Shown here in pieces: positions 1-7,981 of a stretch of DNA of 58,441 nucleotides (its first letter is position 1; each line of letters begins with the position of its first letter). Under the pieces are notes generated by a model. The model saw nothing but the letters and a program-made list of their open reading frames with translations. It did not search any database and had not been told where the DNA came from. The translations under genes and the position numbers were made by a program. The stretch spans positions 1 through 58,441 of the forward strand of contig JANNRJ010000038.1 of NCBI GenBank assembly GCA_031401235.1, in the 5' to 3' direction. The DNA comes from UBA3006 sp031401235 (GTDB lineage Bacteria > Actinomycetota > Acidimicrobiia > Acidimicrobiales > Ilumatobacteraceae).

Positions 1-1
1 A

Positions 2-196
2 CAATTGATGACGCAAATGGGTGCGGTATTGGGCGGCGCGCTGATGATCAGCGTGCACGAAGGCACACTTGGCTCTGGGGTGATTCGCAGTTACAGCTAC
101 GGCATGATGGTCGGTGTGGTCGCCGCAATATTGGCGATGACTGCGGCGTGGATGATTCGTTCATCGAGACCGAGTGGCGCGGGGATTACGACGTAA
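2..196 (+). CDS. C-terminal end of a membrane transporter (MFS-like), partial
   Basis: The frame is open to the left edge, so only the last 64 or so residues are seen. They contain a glycine-rich helix (QMGAVLGGALMISV) and a second hydrophobic helix around residues 35-52, followed by a short polar tail. The first helix resembles the GGALG helix near the end of 14-helix drug-efflux MFS proteins, but the fragment is too short to be sure. It converges with and overlaps the end of the SCP2 gene by about 11 bases. Confidence 0.45.
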   Translation, partial: QLMTQMGAVLGGALMISVHEGTLGSGVIRSYSYGMMVGVVAAILAMTAAWMIRSSRPSGAGITT

Positions 197-596
197 TTGA
201 CAAAATCTCTGCGGCGATTTCTTTGCCGATGTCGTCTTGGGGAATGACGGTTTGCATCGCCATCATCTTGACAATGTCACCATCCACTTTGATGTAACCC
301 GACATGAACGCCACCATTGCCGCCGTTGGATCTTGTTCGAGGAAGATCTTGCGCGCAGTTTGATAATCGGTGGTGATCGTGACATCGGCATCGGGGAGCG
401 AACCGAGATCCATCACAACTTCACCAGAAGTGGTGTCAAGATAACTATGTACAGTGCCATCGCCAAAGGGAACAGTCGTGATGACCTGATTCATCTTTAT
501 TGACAGGGTGATTCTGGGAGATTTGCCTCGATATTTGACTCGAATTGCCCGGGCCGCCGCCATCCATTCCTCAGACAAAAACGGGTGAACCATCAA
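186..596 (-). CDS. SCP2 sterol-binding domain protein
   Basis: A 136-residue protein that fits the SCP2 sterol-transfer fold along its whole length. It has a hydrophobic N-terminal helix, beta strands carrying the VDGDIVKMMAMQ segment typical of the family, and a C-terminal amphipathic helix. SCP2 proteins bind lipids or acyl chains; the ligand cannot be read from sequence. It lies 24 bases downstream of pyrF on the same strand, so it probably forms the tail of a ferredoxin-pyrF-SCP2 transcription unit. The start may be the second Met, one codon later. Confidence 0.75.
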   Translation of the reverse strand: MMVHPFLSEEWMAAARAIRVKYRGKSPRITLSIKMNQVITTVPFGDGTVHSYLDTTSGEVVMDLGSLPDADVTITTDYQTARKIFLEQDPTAAMVAFMSGYIKVDGDIVKMMAMQTVIPQDDIGKEIAAEILSITS

Positions 597-620
597 CCAC
601 CTCCAACAGGTGTGAGCAGG

Positions 621-1439
621 CTAATTAATGTTGGCGCGAATCTCATCTCGGGTGTGCATTGCCGCGGCGCGGGCAGAAATTGCAAATGTGGCATCGTCGT
701 TACTTGCGTACAAGATTGACCGCGAGGAGTTGATGATCAGGCCGGTGCCATCGGGGGTGGCGCCGTGTTTGATGACGGCGGCGATGTCGCCACCTTGGGC
801 GCCGATGCCAGGAACGAGAATTGGCATCTCGCCGACGATCTGGCGCACCTGGCGGAGTTCATCGGGATATGTGGCGCCAACGACGAGGGCACAGTCGCCG
901 AGTTTTGACCAAGTTGTGGCGGCGGTTTTGGCGATTGTGATGTACAGCGGTTCGCCATCATGTTCGCGCAATTGGAATTCACCGCTGCCTGGATTGGATG
1001 TGCGACACAGCGCGATTACACCTTTGCCTTCGTGGGCAAAGAACGGTTGCAGTGAGTCGGTACCGAGAAATGCATTGACGGTGACGGCATCGGCTCCGTA
1101 ACGATCGAAGGCTTCACGGGCATATTGGATGGCGGTGTCACTCATATCGCCGCGCTTGGCATCCAAAATGATCACGATGTTGGGGTATGTGGTGCGAATG
1201 TAATTGCAAATTCGCTCCAGTTGGGATTCGGCGCCGACGGAGGCGAAATAAGCGATTTGTGGTTTGAATGCGCAGACTAAATCGTGAGTGGCATCAACAA
1301 TGCTGATGCAAAATTTTTCGATATTGTTTGCCTCATTGCGCAGGGACTCCGGAAACTTGGTGATGTCGGGGTCGAGACCAACGCAGAGCATCGAATTGCT
1401 GGAGGCCCAGGCAGTGTGTAGTTTGCGAGTGAACCCCAC
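621..1439 (-). CDS. pyrF: Orotidine 5'-phosphate decarboxylase
   Basis: Catalyses the last step of UMP synthesis, decarboxylating orotidine monophosphate. The 272-residue protein is of the longer subfamily 2 type. It shows the N-terminal LCVGLDPD motif (residues 18-25), the catalytic ILDAKRGD motif with Lys95, the VNAFLGTDSL segment, the phosphate-binding LVPGIGAQGGD motif and the terminal NSSRSILYA stretch. The ferredoxin gene ends 12 bases upstream on the same strand. No other pyrimidine genes are in the window. The call is firm. Confidence 0.95.
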   Translation of the reverse strand: MGFTRKLHTAWASSNSMLCVGLDPDITKFPESLRNEANNIEKFCISIVDATHDLVCAFKPQIAYFASVGAESQLERICNYIRTTYPNIVIILDAKRGDMSDTAIQYAREAFDRYGADAVTVNAFLGTDSLQPFFAHEGKGVIALCRTSNPGSGEFQLREHDGEPLYITIAKTAATTWSKLGDCALVVGATYPDELRQVRQIVGEMPILVPGIGAQGGDIAAVIKHGATPDGTGLIINSSRSILYASNDDATFAISARAAAMHTRDEIRANIN

Positions 1440-1451
1440 GGGAGAGGCGAC

Positions 1452-1643
1452 TTAGTCTTCGATGGTGATTGCACCCGTTGGGCACATCTCGGCGGCTTCA
1501 TTCACCTTGGTGCGCAACTCCTCGCCCGGGTGTTCTTGCAAGATATAGAGGTAACCGTCGCTGCGAATCTCAAACACCTCGGGGGCGATCTGGACACAAG
1601 ATCCCGTTGATGCACAGACGTCAAAATTCACGGAAACGTTCAT
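1452..1643 (-). CDS. Small [3Fe-4S]-type ferredoxin
   Basis: A 63-residue ferredoxin with Cys10, Cys16 and Cys54 (CPTGAI). The position where a [4Fe-4S] protein has its second Cys is non-cysteine, which suggests a [3Fe-4S] cluster like those of cytochrome P450-associated actinobacterial ferredoxins. No P450 lies nearby, so the redox partner is unknown. It is first in an apparent unit with pyrF and the SCP2 protein. Upstream lies the repeat-bearing region 1644-1936. Confidence 0.88.
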   Translation of the reverse strand: MNVSVNFDVCASTGSCVQIAPEVFEIRSDGYLYILQEHPGEELRTKVNEAAEMCPTGAITIED

Positions 1644-1692
1644 GGCTCAAACCTTAGTTCGGCCCTGATTTACGAGAGTCAGACCCGCAATC

Positions 1693-1759
1693 CTTATTAC
1701 TAGTTAGAGGCAAAAAGTGTAATAAGAACATTTATATTACGACTTAGCGCCAAAAAGTG
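1693..1759. repeat. Pair of 16-bp direct repeats plus an 8-bp inverted repeat upstream of the ferredoxin unit
   Basis: Two near-identical 16-mers, TTAGAGGCAAAAAGTG at 1704-1719 and TTAGCGCCAAAAAGTG at 1744-1759, start exactly 40 bases apart, about four helical turns. The first sits inside an inverted repeat, CTTATTAC at 1693-1700 and GTAATAAG at 1719-1726. They lie between the divergent ferredoxin and RES-Xre genes. Same-face spacing suggests binding sites for a regulator, but no regulator is identified. The rest of 1644-1936 holds only the toxin-antitoxin promoter. Confidence 0.5.
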
Positions 1760-1885
1760 GTCTAACTCACCCACTATGCCCCTTCGAAAAGCTTGGATTA
1801 GATCAGCTCAGACTTCAATTGTGGGCACACATCCATCACGGTGAGAGGTAGTGTGCATTCACAGTGTAAAAATCTTGCAAAACTA

Positions 1886-1914
1886 TTGCATTTATCATGC
1901 AAATCGGGTATGCT
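1886..1914 (+). promoter_or_regulatory. Promoter and probable autoregulatory operator of the RES-Xre module
   Basis: A -35 element TTGCAT (1886-1891) and a -10 element TATGCT (1909-1914) are separated by 17 bases. The -35 element is also the left arm of a perfect inverted repeat TTGCAT-N5-ATGCAA (1886-1902). A repressor bound there would block the promoter, as expected for autoregulation by the antitoxin or the toxin-antitoxin complex. The start codon at 1937 follows a good AGGAG ribosome site at 1927-1931. Confidence 0.6.
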
Positions 1915-1936
1915 CGGGAATGAACTAGGAGATCAC

Positions 1937-2323
1937 ATGACGTCGAAAACTCCAGATTCAGCAGTCGGAGCGTCGGCTGTGGCTCACCGCACAACGGTAT
2001 TCGAATCAGATATGTCAATTGTTGGTTTTCTCGTTGAGTTACTCGGTTCACGGCTCACGGCTTATTTAACTGATGTCGACGTATCAACGGTTAGTCGTTG
2101 GAAGGCCGGCAATTCAAAGCCTCATCCTGATGCTGAGCAGCGACTGCGCGGCGCCCATCAGGTTGCCAAAATGCTCCTCACTGTCGACTCTGCCGATACC
2201 GTGCGGGCCTGGTTCATTGGAATGAATCCACAATTGGATGATGATGCACCCCTAGAAGTCATCGCAGCCGGCGACACAAAAGCCGCTCTTGCAGCTGCAC
2301 GGTCGTTCGTCGTCGGTGGATGA
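1937..2323 (+). CDS. Xre/MbcA/ParS-type antitoxin of a RES toxin
   Basis: A 128-residue protein with an N-terminal helix-turn-helix-like segment (VDVSTVSRWKAGNSKPHPDA) and a C-terminal toxin-binding region (residues 70-128) typical of the DUF2384 antitoxin family, including the conserved AWFIGMNPQLDDDAPLEV stretch. The ATG at 1937 was preferred over the upstream in-frame start at 1841 because it has an AGGAG site at proper distance and follows the promoter. Its stop overlaps the toxin start by 4 bases, which implies translational coupling. Confidence 0.85.
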   Translation: MTSKTPDSAVGASAVAHRTTVFESDMSIVGFLVELLGSRLTAYLTDVDVSTVSRWKAGNSKPHPDAEQRLRGAHQVAKMLLTVDSADTVRAWFIGMNPQLDDDAPLEVIAAGDTKAALAAARSFVVGG

Positions 2324-3003
2324 CTCAGATTTCAACCGCGTACTTGCCACTTAGCGGAGTTTGGCGAATCGAACATAAAACAAAGGATTTTCAACAACTA
2401 GGTCGAGTTGAATGGTCAACGATCCGCGGCAGTAACCGATTCGATTCAATTTCCGGGAGTTATGGCACTCTGTACTTCGGAACAACTCTTGAAGTGTGCT
2501 TTGCTGAAACACTCGCCCGGTTACGTCCGAAAGCCATATTCAACGTCATCGCGGACCAGGAGTGGAGAATCAACCATTGGATCGAATCAGGGAATATCAC
2601 CGCCGATTGGCGTCATCGGCGAATTGCGATCAGAGCGAAGATAGATAACGAACTTCCATTTGTTGACATTGATCACCCAGAAACAATCGCAGAATTGAAC
2701 ACTCGGCACGATTTGATGGTCAAGCTTTCTCGCTATGGAGTCAACGAACTTGATTTAGGTATCGTCACTGCCAAAGACCGTCGCCTCACTCGTTGCATCG
2801 CGGAATATCTGTATTCCATGAACGACACCCAGGGCCATCCACTGTGGAACGGAATTCGATATGTATCGCGTCATGGAGAAGGTCGAGAGTGCTGGGCAGT
2901 ATTCGATCATGCTCCGTTGAATGAACTTGAACGGATGGCGATCGAGCGATCGCATCCGGAATTATTGAAGGTTGCCGATCTTTACGGACTGACCATTCAC
3001 TAA
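2320..3003 (+). CDS. RES-domain toxin (NAD+ phosphorylase type)
   Basis: A 227-residue protein with the RES family hallmarks: an Arg near the N-terminus (VWRI), SISGSYGTLYFGTTLEVCFAE around residues 44-65 containing the G-x-LYFG and catalytic Glu, and a later Ser-containing segment. RES toxins of this pairing (for example MbcT) are known to break down NAD+. The length is within range, and the ATGA overlap with the Xre-type antitoxin supports a working type II toxin-antitoxin module. It converges on leuA with 36 bases between them. Confidence 0.85.
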   Translation: MTQISTAYLPLSGVWRIEHKTKDFQQLGRVEWSTIRGSNRFDSISGSYGTLYFGTTLEVCFAETLARLRPKAIFNVIADQEWRINHWIESGNITADWRHRRIAIRAKIDNELPFVDIDHPETIAELNTRHDLMVKLSRYGVNELDLGIVTAKDRRLTRCIAEYLYSMNDTQGHPLWNGIRYVSRHGEGRECWAVFDHAPLNELERMAIERSHPELLKVADLYGLTIH

Positions 3004-3039
3004 CGCCAACAACTCTGAGATGGTTCGTGCTTACGAGTC

Positions 3040-4725
3040 TTAACTATCTTGACGCTCATGGGCATTGAGTAGCGCACGCAAAGATGCGGTGATCGTGTTC
3101 GGATCGACACCGACGCCCCAGCAGATGTTGCCGTCACTATCGGCGGTCTCAACATAGGCGACTGCGGTTGCCTCTGAACCCTGACCGATGGCGTGTTGGC
3201 TGTAATCCTTGACGTCAAGTGTGCTGTTGAATCCGTTGCGAAGGGCAATGACGAAGGCATCGATTGGACCGTTGCCTTCACCGACGATTGTGTGGCGCTT
3301 TCCGTCGACATCAATCTGAGCGGTGATCAAGATGCGATCACCGGAAGATTCGCTGCGAAACTCGTGACTGGAAAGCAAGTACTTCGGTGCTGCCGGAAGA
3401 TAGGCGGCCTGAAAAGTTTCCCACATCACGGAAGGCGAAATCTCGGTGCCTAAATCTTCGGCGATGTGTTGAATTTCGCGTGAAAACTCGATCTGCAGAC
3501 GACGAGGAAGATCGAAGCCGTACTCGGTCTTCATGACGTAAGCAACACCGCCTTTGCCCGACTGGCTGTTGACACGAATGACGGCTTCGTATGAACGACC
3601 GACATGCTTGGGATCGATCGGCAAATACGGCACACCCCAGGTGTCATAATTTTTGGGCAAGGCGTCGAACCCTTTTTTGATCGCGTCTTGATGACTGCCT
3701 GAAAATGCGGTGTAGACGAGATCGCCGACATACGGGTGGCGCTGAGGCACGGGCAGTCGGTTGCAATACTCGGCATCTCGTCGGACGGCATCGATATCGC
3801 TGATGTCGAGCATCGGATCGACGCCGTTGGCGAACAGGTTCATCGCCAAGGTGACGACGTCCACGTTGCCGGTGCGCTCACCATTGCCAAATAACGTGCC
3901 CTCCACTCGGTCGGCACCGGCAAGGACGCCAAATTCGGCGGCGGCAACGGCGCATCCGCGATCATTGTGCGGATGCAATGACAACACGATTTTGTCACGA
4001 TCTTTGATCGTGCGTCCGAACCATTCAATGACATCGCCATACACATTGGATGAATAACACTCAACTGTTGCCGGCAAATTGAGGATGATTTTCTTTTCCA
4101 CGGTGGGTTCGATCACTTTCATTACTTCCTGACAGATTTCAACGGCGAATTCTGGCTCGGTGAGGGTGAAACTCTCTGGCGAGTACTCGTACCGAACATC
4201 GGTGCCCTTGAGGGTGGATTCGAGCCGACGGCAATTGCGCGCGGCGGTGGTGGCGATGTCGATGATTCCTGGTTTATCTAAACCAAATACGACGCGACGC
4301 TGGAGTGGGTTGGTGGCGTTGTAGAAATGAACGATTGCCCGAGGTGCCCCCTGGAGGCATTCATAGGTGCGCTCGATGAGATCTTCACGACACTGCACGA
4401 GTACCTGGATGATGACGTCGTCGGGAATGAGATCTTGCTCGATGAGTTGGCGCACAAAGTCGAAGTCGGTCTGACTTGCTGAGGGGAAGCCGACTTCGAT
4501 TTCCTTGAATCCCATATTGACGACAGTTTTGAACATCCGCAGTTTGCGCTCAGGATCCATCGGATCGATAAGGGCTTGATTGCCGTCCCGAAGATCAACC
4601 GAACACCAGATTGGGGCTTTGTCGATGGTGCGATTTGGCCAGGTGCGGTCGTGCAAGACGAGGGGAACCTGCAAGGCGTATTTATCAAACGGCATCTTTT
4701 TGGGTTGAACTGATGCTGGTGGCAT
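3040..4725 (-). CDS. leuA: 2-isopropylmalate synthase
   Basis: Condenses acetyl-CoA with 2-oxoisovalerate, the first committed step of leucine synthesis. At 561 residues it is the long actinobacterial type. It has the DLRDGNQAL metal and substrate motif near residue 47, the HPHNDRGCAVAA motif, and a C-terminal LeuA regulatory domain (about residues 430-561) that normally senses leucine. A leader peptide, a hairpin and a terminator precede it (4769-4867), so control at both transcription and enzyme level is likely. leuCD, leuB, ilvE and cimA are elsewhere in the window. Confidence 0.95.
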   Translation of the reverse strand: MPPASVQPKKMPFDKYALQVPLVLHDRTWPNRTIDKAPIWCSVDLRDGNQALIDPMDPERKLRMFKTVVNMGFKEIEVGFPSASQTDFDFVRQLIEQDLIPDDVIIQVLVQCREDLIERTYECLQGAPRAIVHFYNATNPLQRRVVFGLDKPGIIDIATTAARNCRRLESTLKGTDVRYEYSPESFTLTEPEFAVEICQEVMKVIEPTVEKKIILNLPATVECYSSNVYGDVIEWFGRTIKDRDKIVLSLHPHNDRGCAVAAAEFGVLAGADRVEGTLFGNGERTGNVDVVTLAMNLFANGVDPMLDISDIDAVRRDAEYCNRLPVPQRHPYVGDLVYTAFSGSHQDAIKKGFDALPKNYDTWGVPYLPIDPKHVGRSYEAVIRVNSQSGKGGVAYVMKTEYGFDLPRRLQIEFSREIQHIAEDLGTEISPSVMWETFQAAYLPAAPKYLLSSHEFRSESSGDRILITAQIDVDGKRHTIVGEGNGPIDAFVIALRNGFNSTLDVKDYSQHAIGQGSEATAVAYVETADSDGNICWGVGVDPNTITASLRALLNAHERQDS

Positions 4726-4768
4726 TGTGTTTTTCTTTCGGTTTGGATTTGTGTTTGTGGCGAGAAAT

Positions 4769-4801
4769 AAAAAACCCCCTGGGCCTTGTTGGCGCAGGAG
4801 G
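4769..4801 (-). terminator. Intrinsic terminator of the leuA attenuator
   Basis: On the minus strand a GC-rich hairpin runs from 4801 to 4775 (CCTCCTGCGCC, loop AACAA, GGCCCAGGGGG, one C-C mismatch) and is followed by six T residues (4774-4769). It lies between the leader peptide and leuA, about 45 bases before the leuA start, so it would stop transcription before the gene unless overcome. Confidence 0.8.
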
Positions 4802-4803
4802 TT

Positions 4804-4831
4804 CGACGACAGCGTTATGGGGCTGTCGTCG
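4804..4831 (-). promoter_or_regulatory. Leader hairpin 1 of the leuA attenuator
   Basis: A perfect 9-bp stem (CGACGACAG with CTGTCGTCG) and a 10-base loop begins at the base right after the TAG stop of the leader peptide. A ribosome near the end of the leader would cover its first arm. I could not find a convincing antiterminator pairing by eye, so its exact role (pause hairpin or switch) is open. Confidence 0.7.
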
Positions 4832-4867
4832 CTATGTAAGTAGGAGTCCGTTCGATGTGCTCGTCAT
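4832..4867 (-). CDS. Leucine leader peptide of leuA
   Basis: An 11-codon ORF reading M-T-S-T-S-N-G-L-L-L-T. It contains three consecutive Leu codons (CTC CTA CTT) just before Thr and TAG. A -10 element TAGGCT (4883-4878, overlapping the stop codon of the upstream gene) lies 10 bases before the ATG and no ribosome site is seen, so the leader transcript probably starts within a few bases of the ATG. Leader-peptide attenuation of leuA is established in Actinobacteria; here it is inferred from sequence. Confidence 0.82.
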   Translation of the reverse strand: MTSTSNGLLLT

Positions 4868-4880
4868 AACAAAAGCCAGC

Positions 4881-6371
4881 CTAGCGGGGTGTCGGGGCGA
4901 GGAAGTTAGCGAACTGCCACGGATCGGCTTGGTCAATCAGGCTGGTGTCGTTACCAAAACCAGGAAAGAGATTGTTTCGCGCGGTGAGAGGCGTCCAGTC
5001 CACGGGCTCGGAATGGATTTTGCCGATGTACGGACTCATGTCGGCGAGCAGTTTTTGCCACGGCAGATCGTCGGGTACACACACGCCTTCGTTCGGGCAG
5101 TCAATGAGCCATTGCACCGCGGCGACGACCGAGCCGGCGACTTGCAACGTGGTCGCACTTTGGCCCGGAATAATTCGACGGGCTTCGTGAATTGAGAGCA
5201 ATGAACCTGTCCACCATCCGGTGTAGTCGTGGCCAAGTAACAACACGCCAAGTTCGTCGCGACCGTCGATTATCTCATTATTTAAGATACGTTCTTCGGG
5301 TTGCATTTCCCAATTGCGCATCCGCAACTCGAGCACACTGTTGATCGCCACATCGGCGGGGTGGTAGGCGTAATGCACGGTTGGCCGATAGGCGGGAGTG
5401 CCATCTGCATTCCACACAGTGAGGTGATTGCTCATCGTGTATGCCTCGCCGTGGCGAATGACCATGCCGAGGGTTTCGCCAGACGGAACCCAGGTGCGAA
5501 CCCACGTTTCCATTCCCGGTTGGGCGAGGCAAATCTGATTGCGCGGACCGTCATCGCTGTGCGAGTGCGCATTGGCCGGCATCCAACGCTCGTGTGTGCC
5601 CCAACCCATTTCTGCAGGAGCGATTCCTTCTTCGTAGAAGCCTTCGACTGACCATGTATTGCAAAACTCATTGGTCCGTTTTGGCTTGTCAGTTATTTGT
5701 GTGTCGCGTTCGCTGATGTGAATGACTTTGGTACCGGTGAGCATCGCCAATTTGTTGAACTGTTGAGCTTCGAGGGCTGAATTGAGATCGTCTGTACGAG
5801 CGCCGGCTTTGTCATCTAGGAGCAGCCGTTTGGCGATATCGCTGAGCGCCTGCTTGGCCAGATGACTAACCATTCCCGGGTTAGCGCCGTGTTCCACAAC
5901 CGCTGATGGGCCGGCATTCGAGCCCCAACGCTGAATCATCTTGCGGATGGCTTGATGACGGACATACAGAGTTCGATCGGTGGGCGGAGTATTAGCGGTG
6001 TCGATGTATGGATCCCACAGCTCTACCGAGGTGTTGAGATAGCGCACTCCACGATCACGACACCACTCCAGAATTGTTGGGCAGTCAATATTCCAGGCCA
6101 AATCCAGGAGCAAGTCACCGTCACTTAGACGCTCGGAGAGAACCGAATCCAAGTTGTCGTGAGTGATGCGCTGCTGCTCGTAAGTAACTCCGAGATTCAA
6201 TTGGTCGGCAATTCGGGCACGGTTGTCGCGAAAATCGACAATGGTGATTGAACGCGGATCGAATTTGAAATCACGAATGAGCAACGGCAATACGCATTGC
6301 GCAACTGAACCGCAACCAAGTATCAGCGTTCGACGAGGATGTTGCGGGGCTACGGAAGCAGCGGCATTCAC
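4881..6371 (-). CDS. hss: Homospermidine synthase
   Basis: NAD-dependent enzyme that joins putrescine units (or putrescine and spermidine) to make homospermidine. The 496-residue protein has an N-terminal Rossmann motif (ILGCGSVAQCVLP, residues 17-29), the saccharopine dehydrogenase-like core and typical motifs such as VEHGANPGMVSH and GAEF-like downstream segments. Its start codon overlaps the stop of a 78-codon ORF (ATGA), so the two are co-translated. Its TAG stop forms part of the leuA leader promoter. Confidence 0.88.
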   Translation of the reverse strand: MNAAASVAPQHPRRTLILGCGSVAQCVLPLLIRDFKFDPRSITIVDFRDNRARIADQLNLGVTYEQQRITHDNLDSVLSERLSDGDLLLDLAWNIDCPTILEWCRDRGVRYLNTSVELWDPYIDTANTPPTDRTLYVRHQAIRKMIQRWGSNAGPSAVVEHGANPGMVSHLAKQALSDIAKRLLLDDKAGARTDDLNSALEAQQFNKLAMLTGTKVIHISERDTQITDKPKRTNEFCNTWSVEGFYEEGIAPAEMGWGTHERWMPANAHSHSDDGPRNQICLAQPGMETWVRTWVPSGETLGMVIRHGEAYTMSNHLTVWNADGTPAYRPTVHYAYHPADVAINSVLELRMRNWEMQPEERILNNEIIDGRDELGVLLLGHDYTGWWTGSLLSIHEARRIIPGQSATTLQVAGSVVAAVQWLIDCPNEGVCVPDDLPWQKLLADMSPYIGKIHSEPVDWTPLTARNNLFPGFGNDTSLIDQADPWQFANFLAPTPR

Positions 6372-6604
6372 TTACGGGTATTGGGCGAAAAGATGTCGCC
6401 AGTGCAAAATGAAGTGGTGATCTCAGAGCTGAGCAATGTCTCTATTGATGCTTCAAACACGGTGTCCGAAGGCAACAGCAATTTGTGCCAGTCGTAGGCG
6501 ATGCCCTTGATGCCGGTGAAGGCGGGCTCATCCGTCGGCTGACAATTCTCTAGGTAAGAGTTGATCGACGTATCAGTCATTGAAGAACTGTTGTCTGTTG
6601 GCAT
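6368..6604 (-). CDS. Small unknown protein translationally coupled to homospermidine synthase
   Basis: A 78-residue protein I do not recognise. The ATG at 6604 was chosen because a very strong ribosome site, AAGGAGG, sits 5 bases upstream. The open frame extends further upstream but would run into the divergent helicase gene. The sequence is acidic and Ser/Thr-rich, with Cys21 and Cys67 and no membrane segment. The 4-base overlap with the synthase start suggests a joint role in polyamine metabolism or stoichiometric expression; no function is assigned. Confidence 0.65.
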   Translation of the reverse strand: MPTDNSSSMTDTSINSYLENCQPTDEPAFTGIKGIAYDWHKLLLPSDTVFEASIETLLSSEITTSFCTGDIFSPNTRK

Positions 6605-6734
6605 GAGCACCTCCTTGGGGTTTTGGAAACGACTTAATGACCATACAGAATTTAGAGGGCTTCGACACATCATCTCGTGACGTGTTTCGCGCGGTGCGAG
6701 GTGGTGAGAGCGGGTTGGTAGTCTGAACGTGCCG

Positions 6735-7919
6735 ATGACTTCCCCTCCACGCGTTTCCACGCCGACCGGCTTTGCCGATCTCGGTGTGCCCGAGCACATA
6801 GATGCTGGACTAGCAGCCGCCGGATTCAGCACTCCATTTGCAATTCAGACCGCGGCAATCCCCGTGGCTCTTTCCGGTGATGACCTGTGCGGTCGGGCCC
6901 GAACGGGCTCAGGCAAGACTCTGGCATTCGGGATTCCGATGCTGGCTCGAATTGACGCACCTGCCCAGAGGCGCAAACCGCACGGGCTTGTGCTCGTACC
7001 TACCCGCGAGCTGGCCCTGCAAGTGGCCGAGGTTCTGGCGCCGATCGGCAAGCACTGTGGCAGGCGAGTGCTCGCCGTGTATGGCGGGGCTTCACGTAAT
7101 CAGCAGGTGGACGAACTGGACAAAGGCATTGAGATTATTGTCGCTACGCCACTTCGGCTGATCGACTTGATGAAGTCAAAGGAATGTGATCTGAGTGCCA
7201 TCCAAGTGGTTGTCGTTGACGAAGCCGACCGGATGGCCGATGAAGGTTTTATGCCCCAAGTTGAGTGGGTGTTACGACATGTCACCGCGATACACCAGAC
7301 GATGTTGTTTTCGGCCACTCTGGATGGCCAAGTTGCTCAACTCGTCAAGCGGTATTTGAAATCGCCGCGAGAAGTATCGATCGATGCACCAACCGACACG
7401 GTGGGCACAATGCGACATTTATTTTTAGGCGTGCATCACATGGATAAAGATCGCGTCATTGCCGAACTGGCCACTGGTGACCGCAAGACCCTTGTGTTTT
7501 GCGATACCAAGCGAGCGTGCGACAAGGTGTCGGAGTCGCTGCAAAAACTTGGAGCGAGGGCGATGGCAATTCATGGGGACCTTCCCCAACCGGCACGGGA
7601 GCGGGCGCTGAAGCGCTTCACCAACAATGAATTAAACATTTTGGTGGCCACCGATGTGGCGGCTCGGGGAATCGACATCGACGATGTCGCAATTGTCGTG
7701 CATTATGTGCCACCTCTAGATGTGAAGACGTATTTGCACCGCTCGGGTCGAACCGCGCGTGCCGGTCGAGACGGTTGGGCCGTCACCCTGGCGGAATACA
7801 ACCAGCACACCACGTGTCGAATTATTCAGCGCGGGTTGCGCCTCGAACCACAAGAGCCGATTGCCGTGTTTTCTAACGACATCAGGTTGAAAGACTTGTT
7901 TAGTTTCCTCACCCCGTAG
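6735..7919 (+). CDS. DEAD-box ATP-dependent RNA helicase
   Basis: The protein is 394 residues from the ATG at 6735. It has the Q motif region (FSTPFAIQTAAIP), motif I ARTGSGKT, PTRELA, motif II VDEADRMAD, motif III SAT, and the C-terminal domain motifs DVAARGIDI and HRSGRTARAGRDG. It probably remodels RNA in ribosome assembly or mRNA decay. There is no long C-terminal extension, so the specific role cannot be read. A GTG at 6729 is an alternative start; a -10 element TAGTCT (6719-6724) places the transcript start at or next to either codon. Confidence 0.93.
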   Translation: MTSPPRVSTPTGFADLGVPEHIDAGLAAAGFSTPFAIQTAAIPVALSGDDLCGRARTGSGKTLAFGIPMLARIDAPAQRRKPHGLVLVPTRELALQVAEVLAPIGKHCGRRVLAVYGGASRNQQVDELDKGIEIIVATPLRLIDLMKSKECDLSAIQVVVVDEADRMADEGFMPQVEWVLRHVTAIHQTMLFSATLDGQVAQLVKRYLKSPREVSIDAPTDTVGTMRHLFLGVHHMDKDRVIAELATGDRKTLVFCDTKRACDKVSESLQKLGARAMAIHGDLPQPARERALKRFTNNELNILVATDVAARGIDIDDVAIVVHYVPPLDVKTYLHRSGRTARAGRDGWAVTLAEYNQHTTCRIIQRGLRLEPQEPIAVFSNDIRLKDLFSFLTP

Positions 7920-7981
7920 CGGACCAATACCGGCACATAATTCGGTGGATTTCGGGCCTCGGTGCAAATTATTATGGGGAG

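Noticed and set aside
6605..6832. Upstream extension of the small ORF before hss
   Set aside because: It would overlap the divergent helicase gene, and the strong ribosome site at the ATG 6604 gives a better start.
7920..7981. Terminator after the helicase gene
   Set aside because: No clear GC-rich hairpin followed by a T-run was found there.
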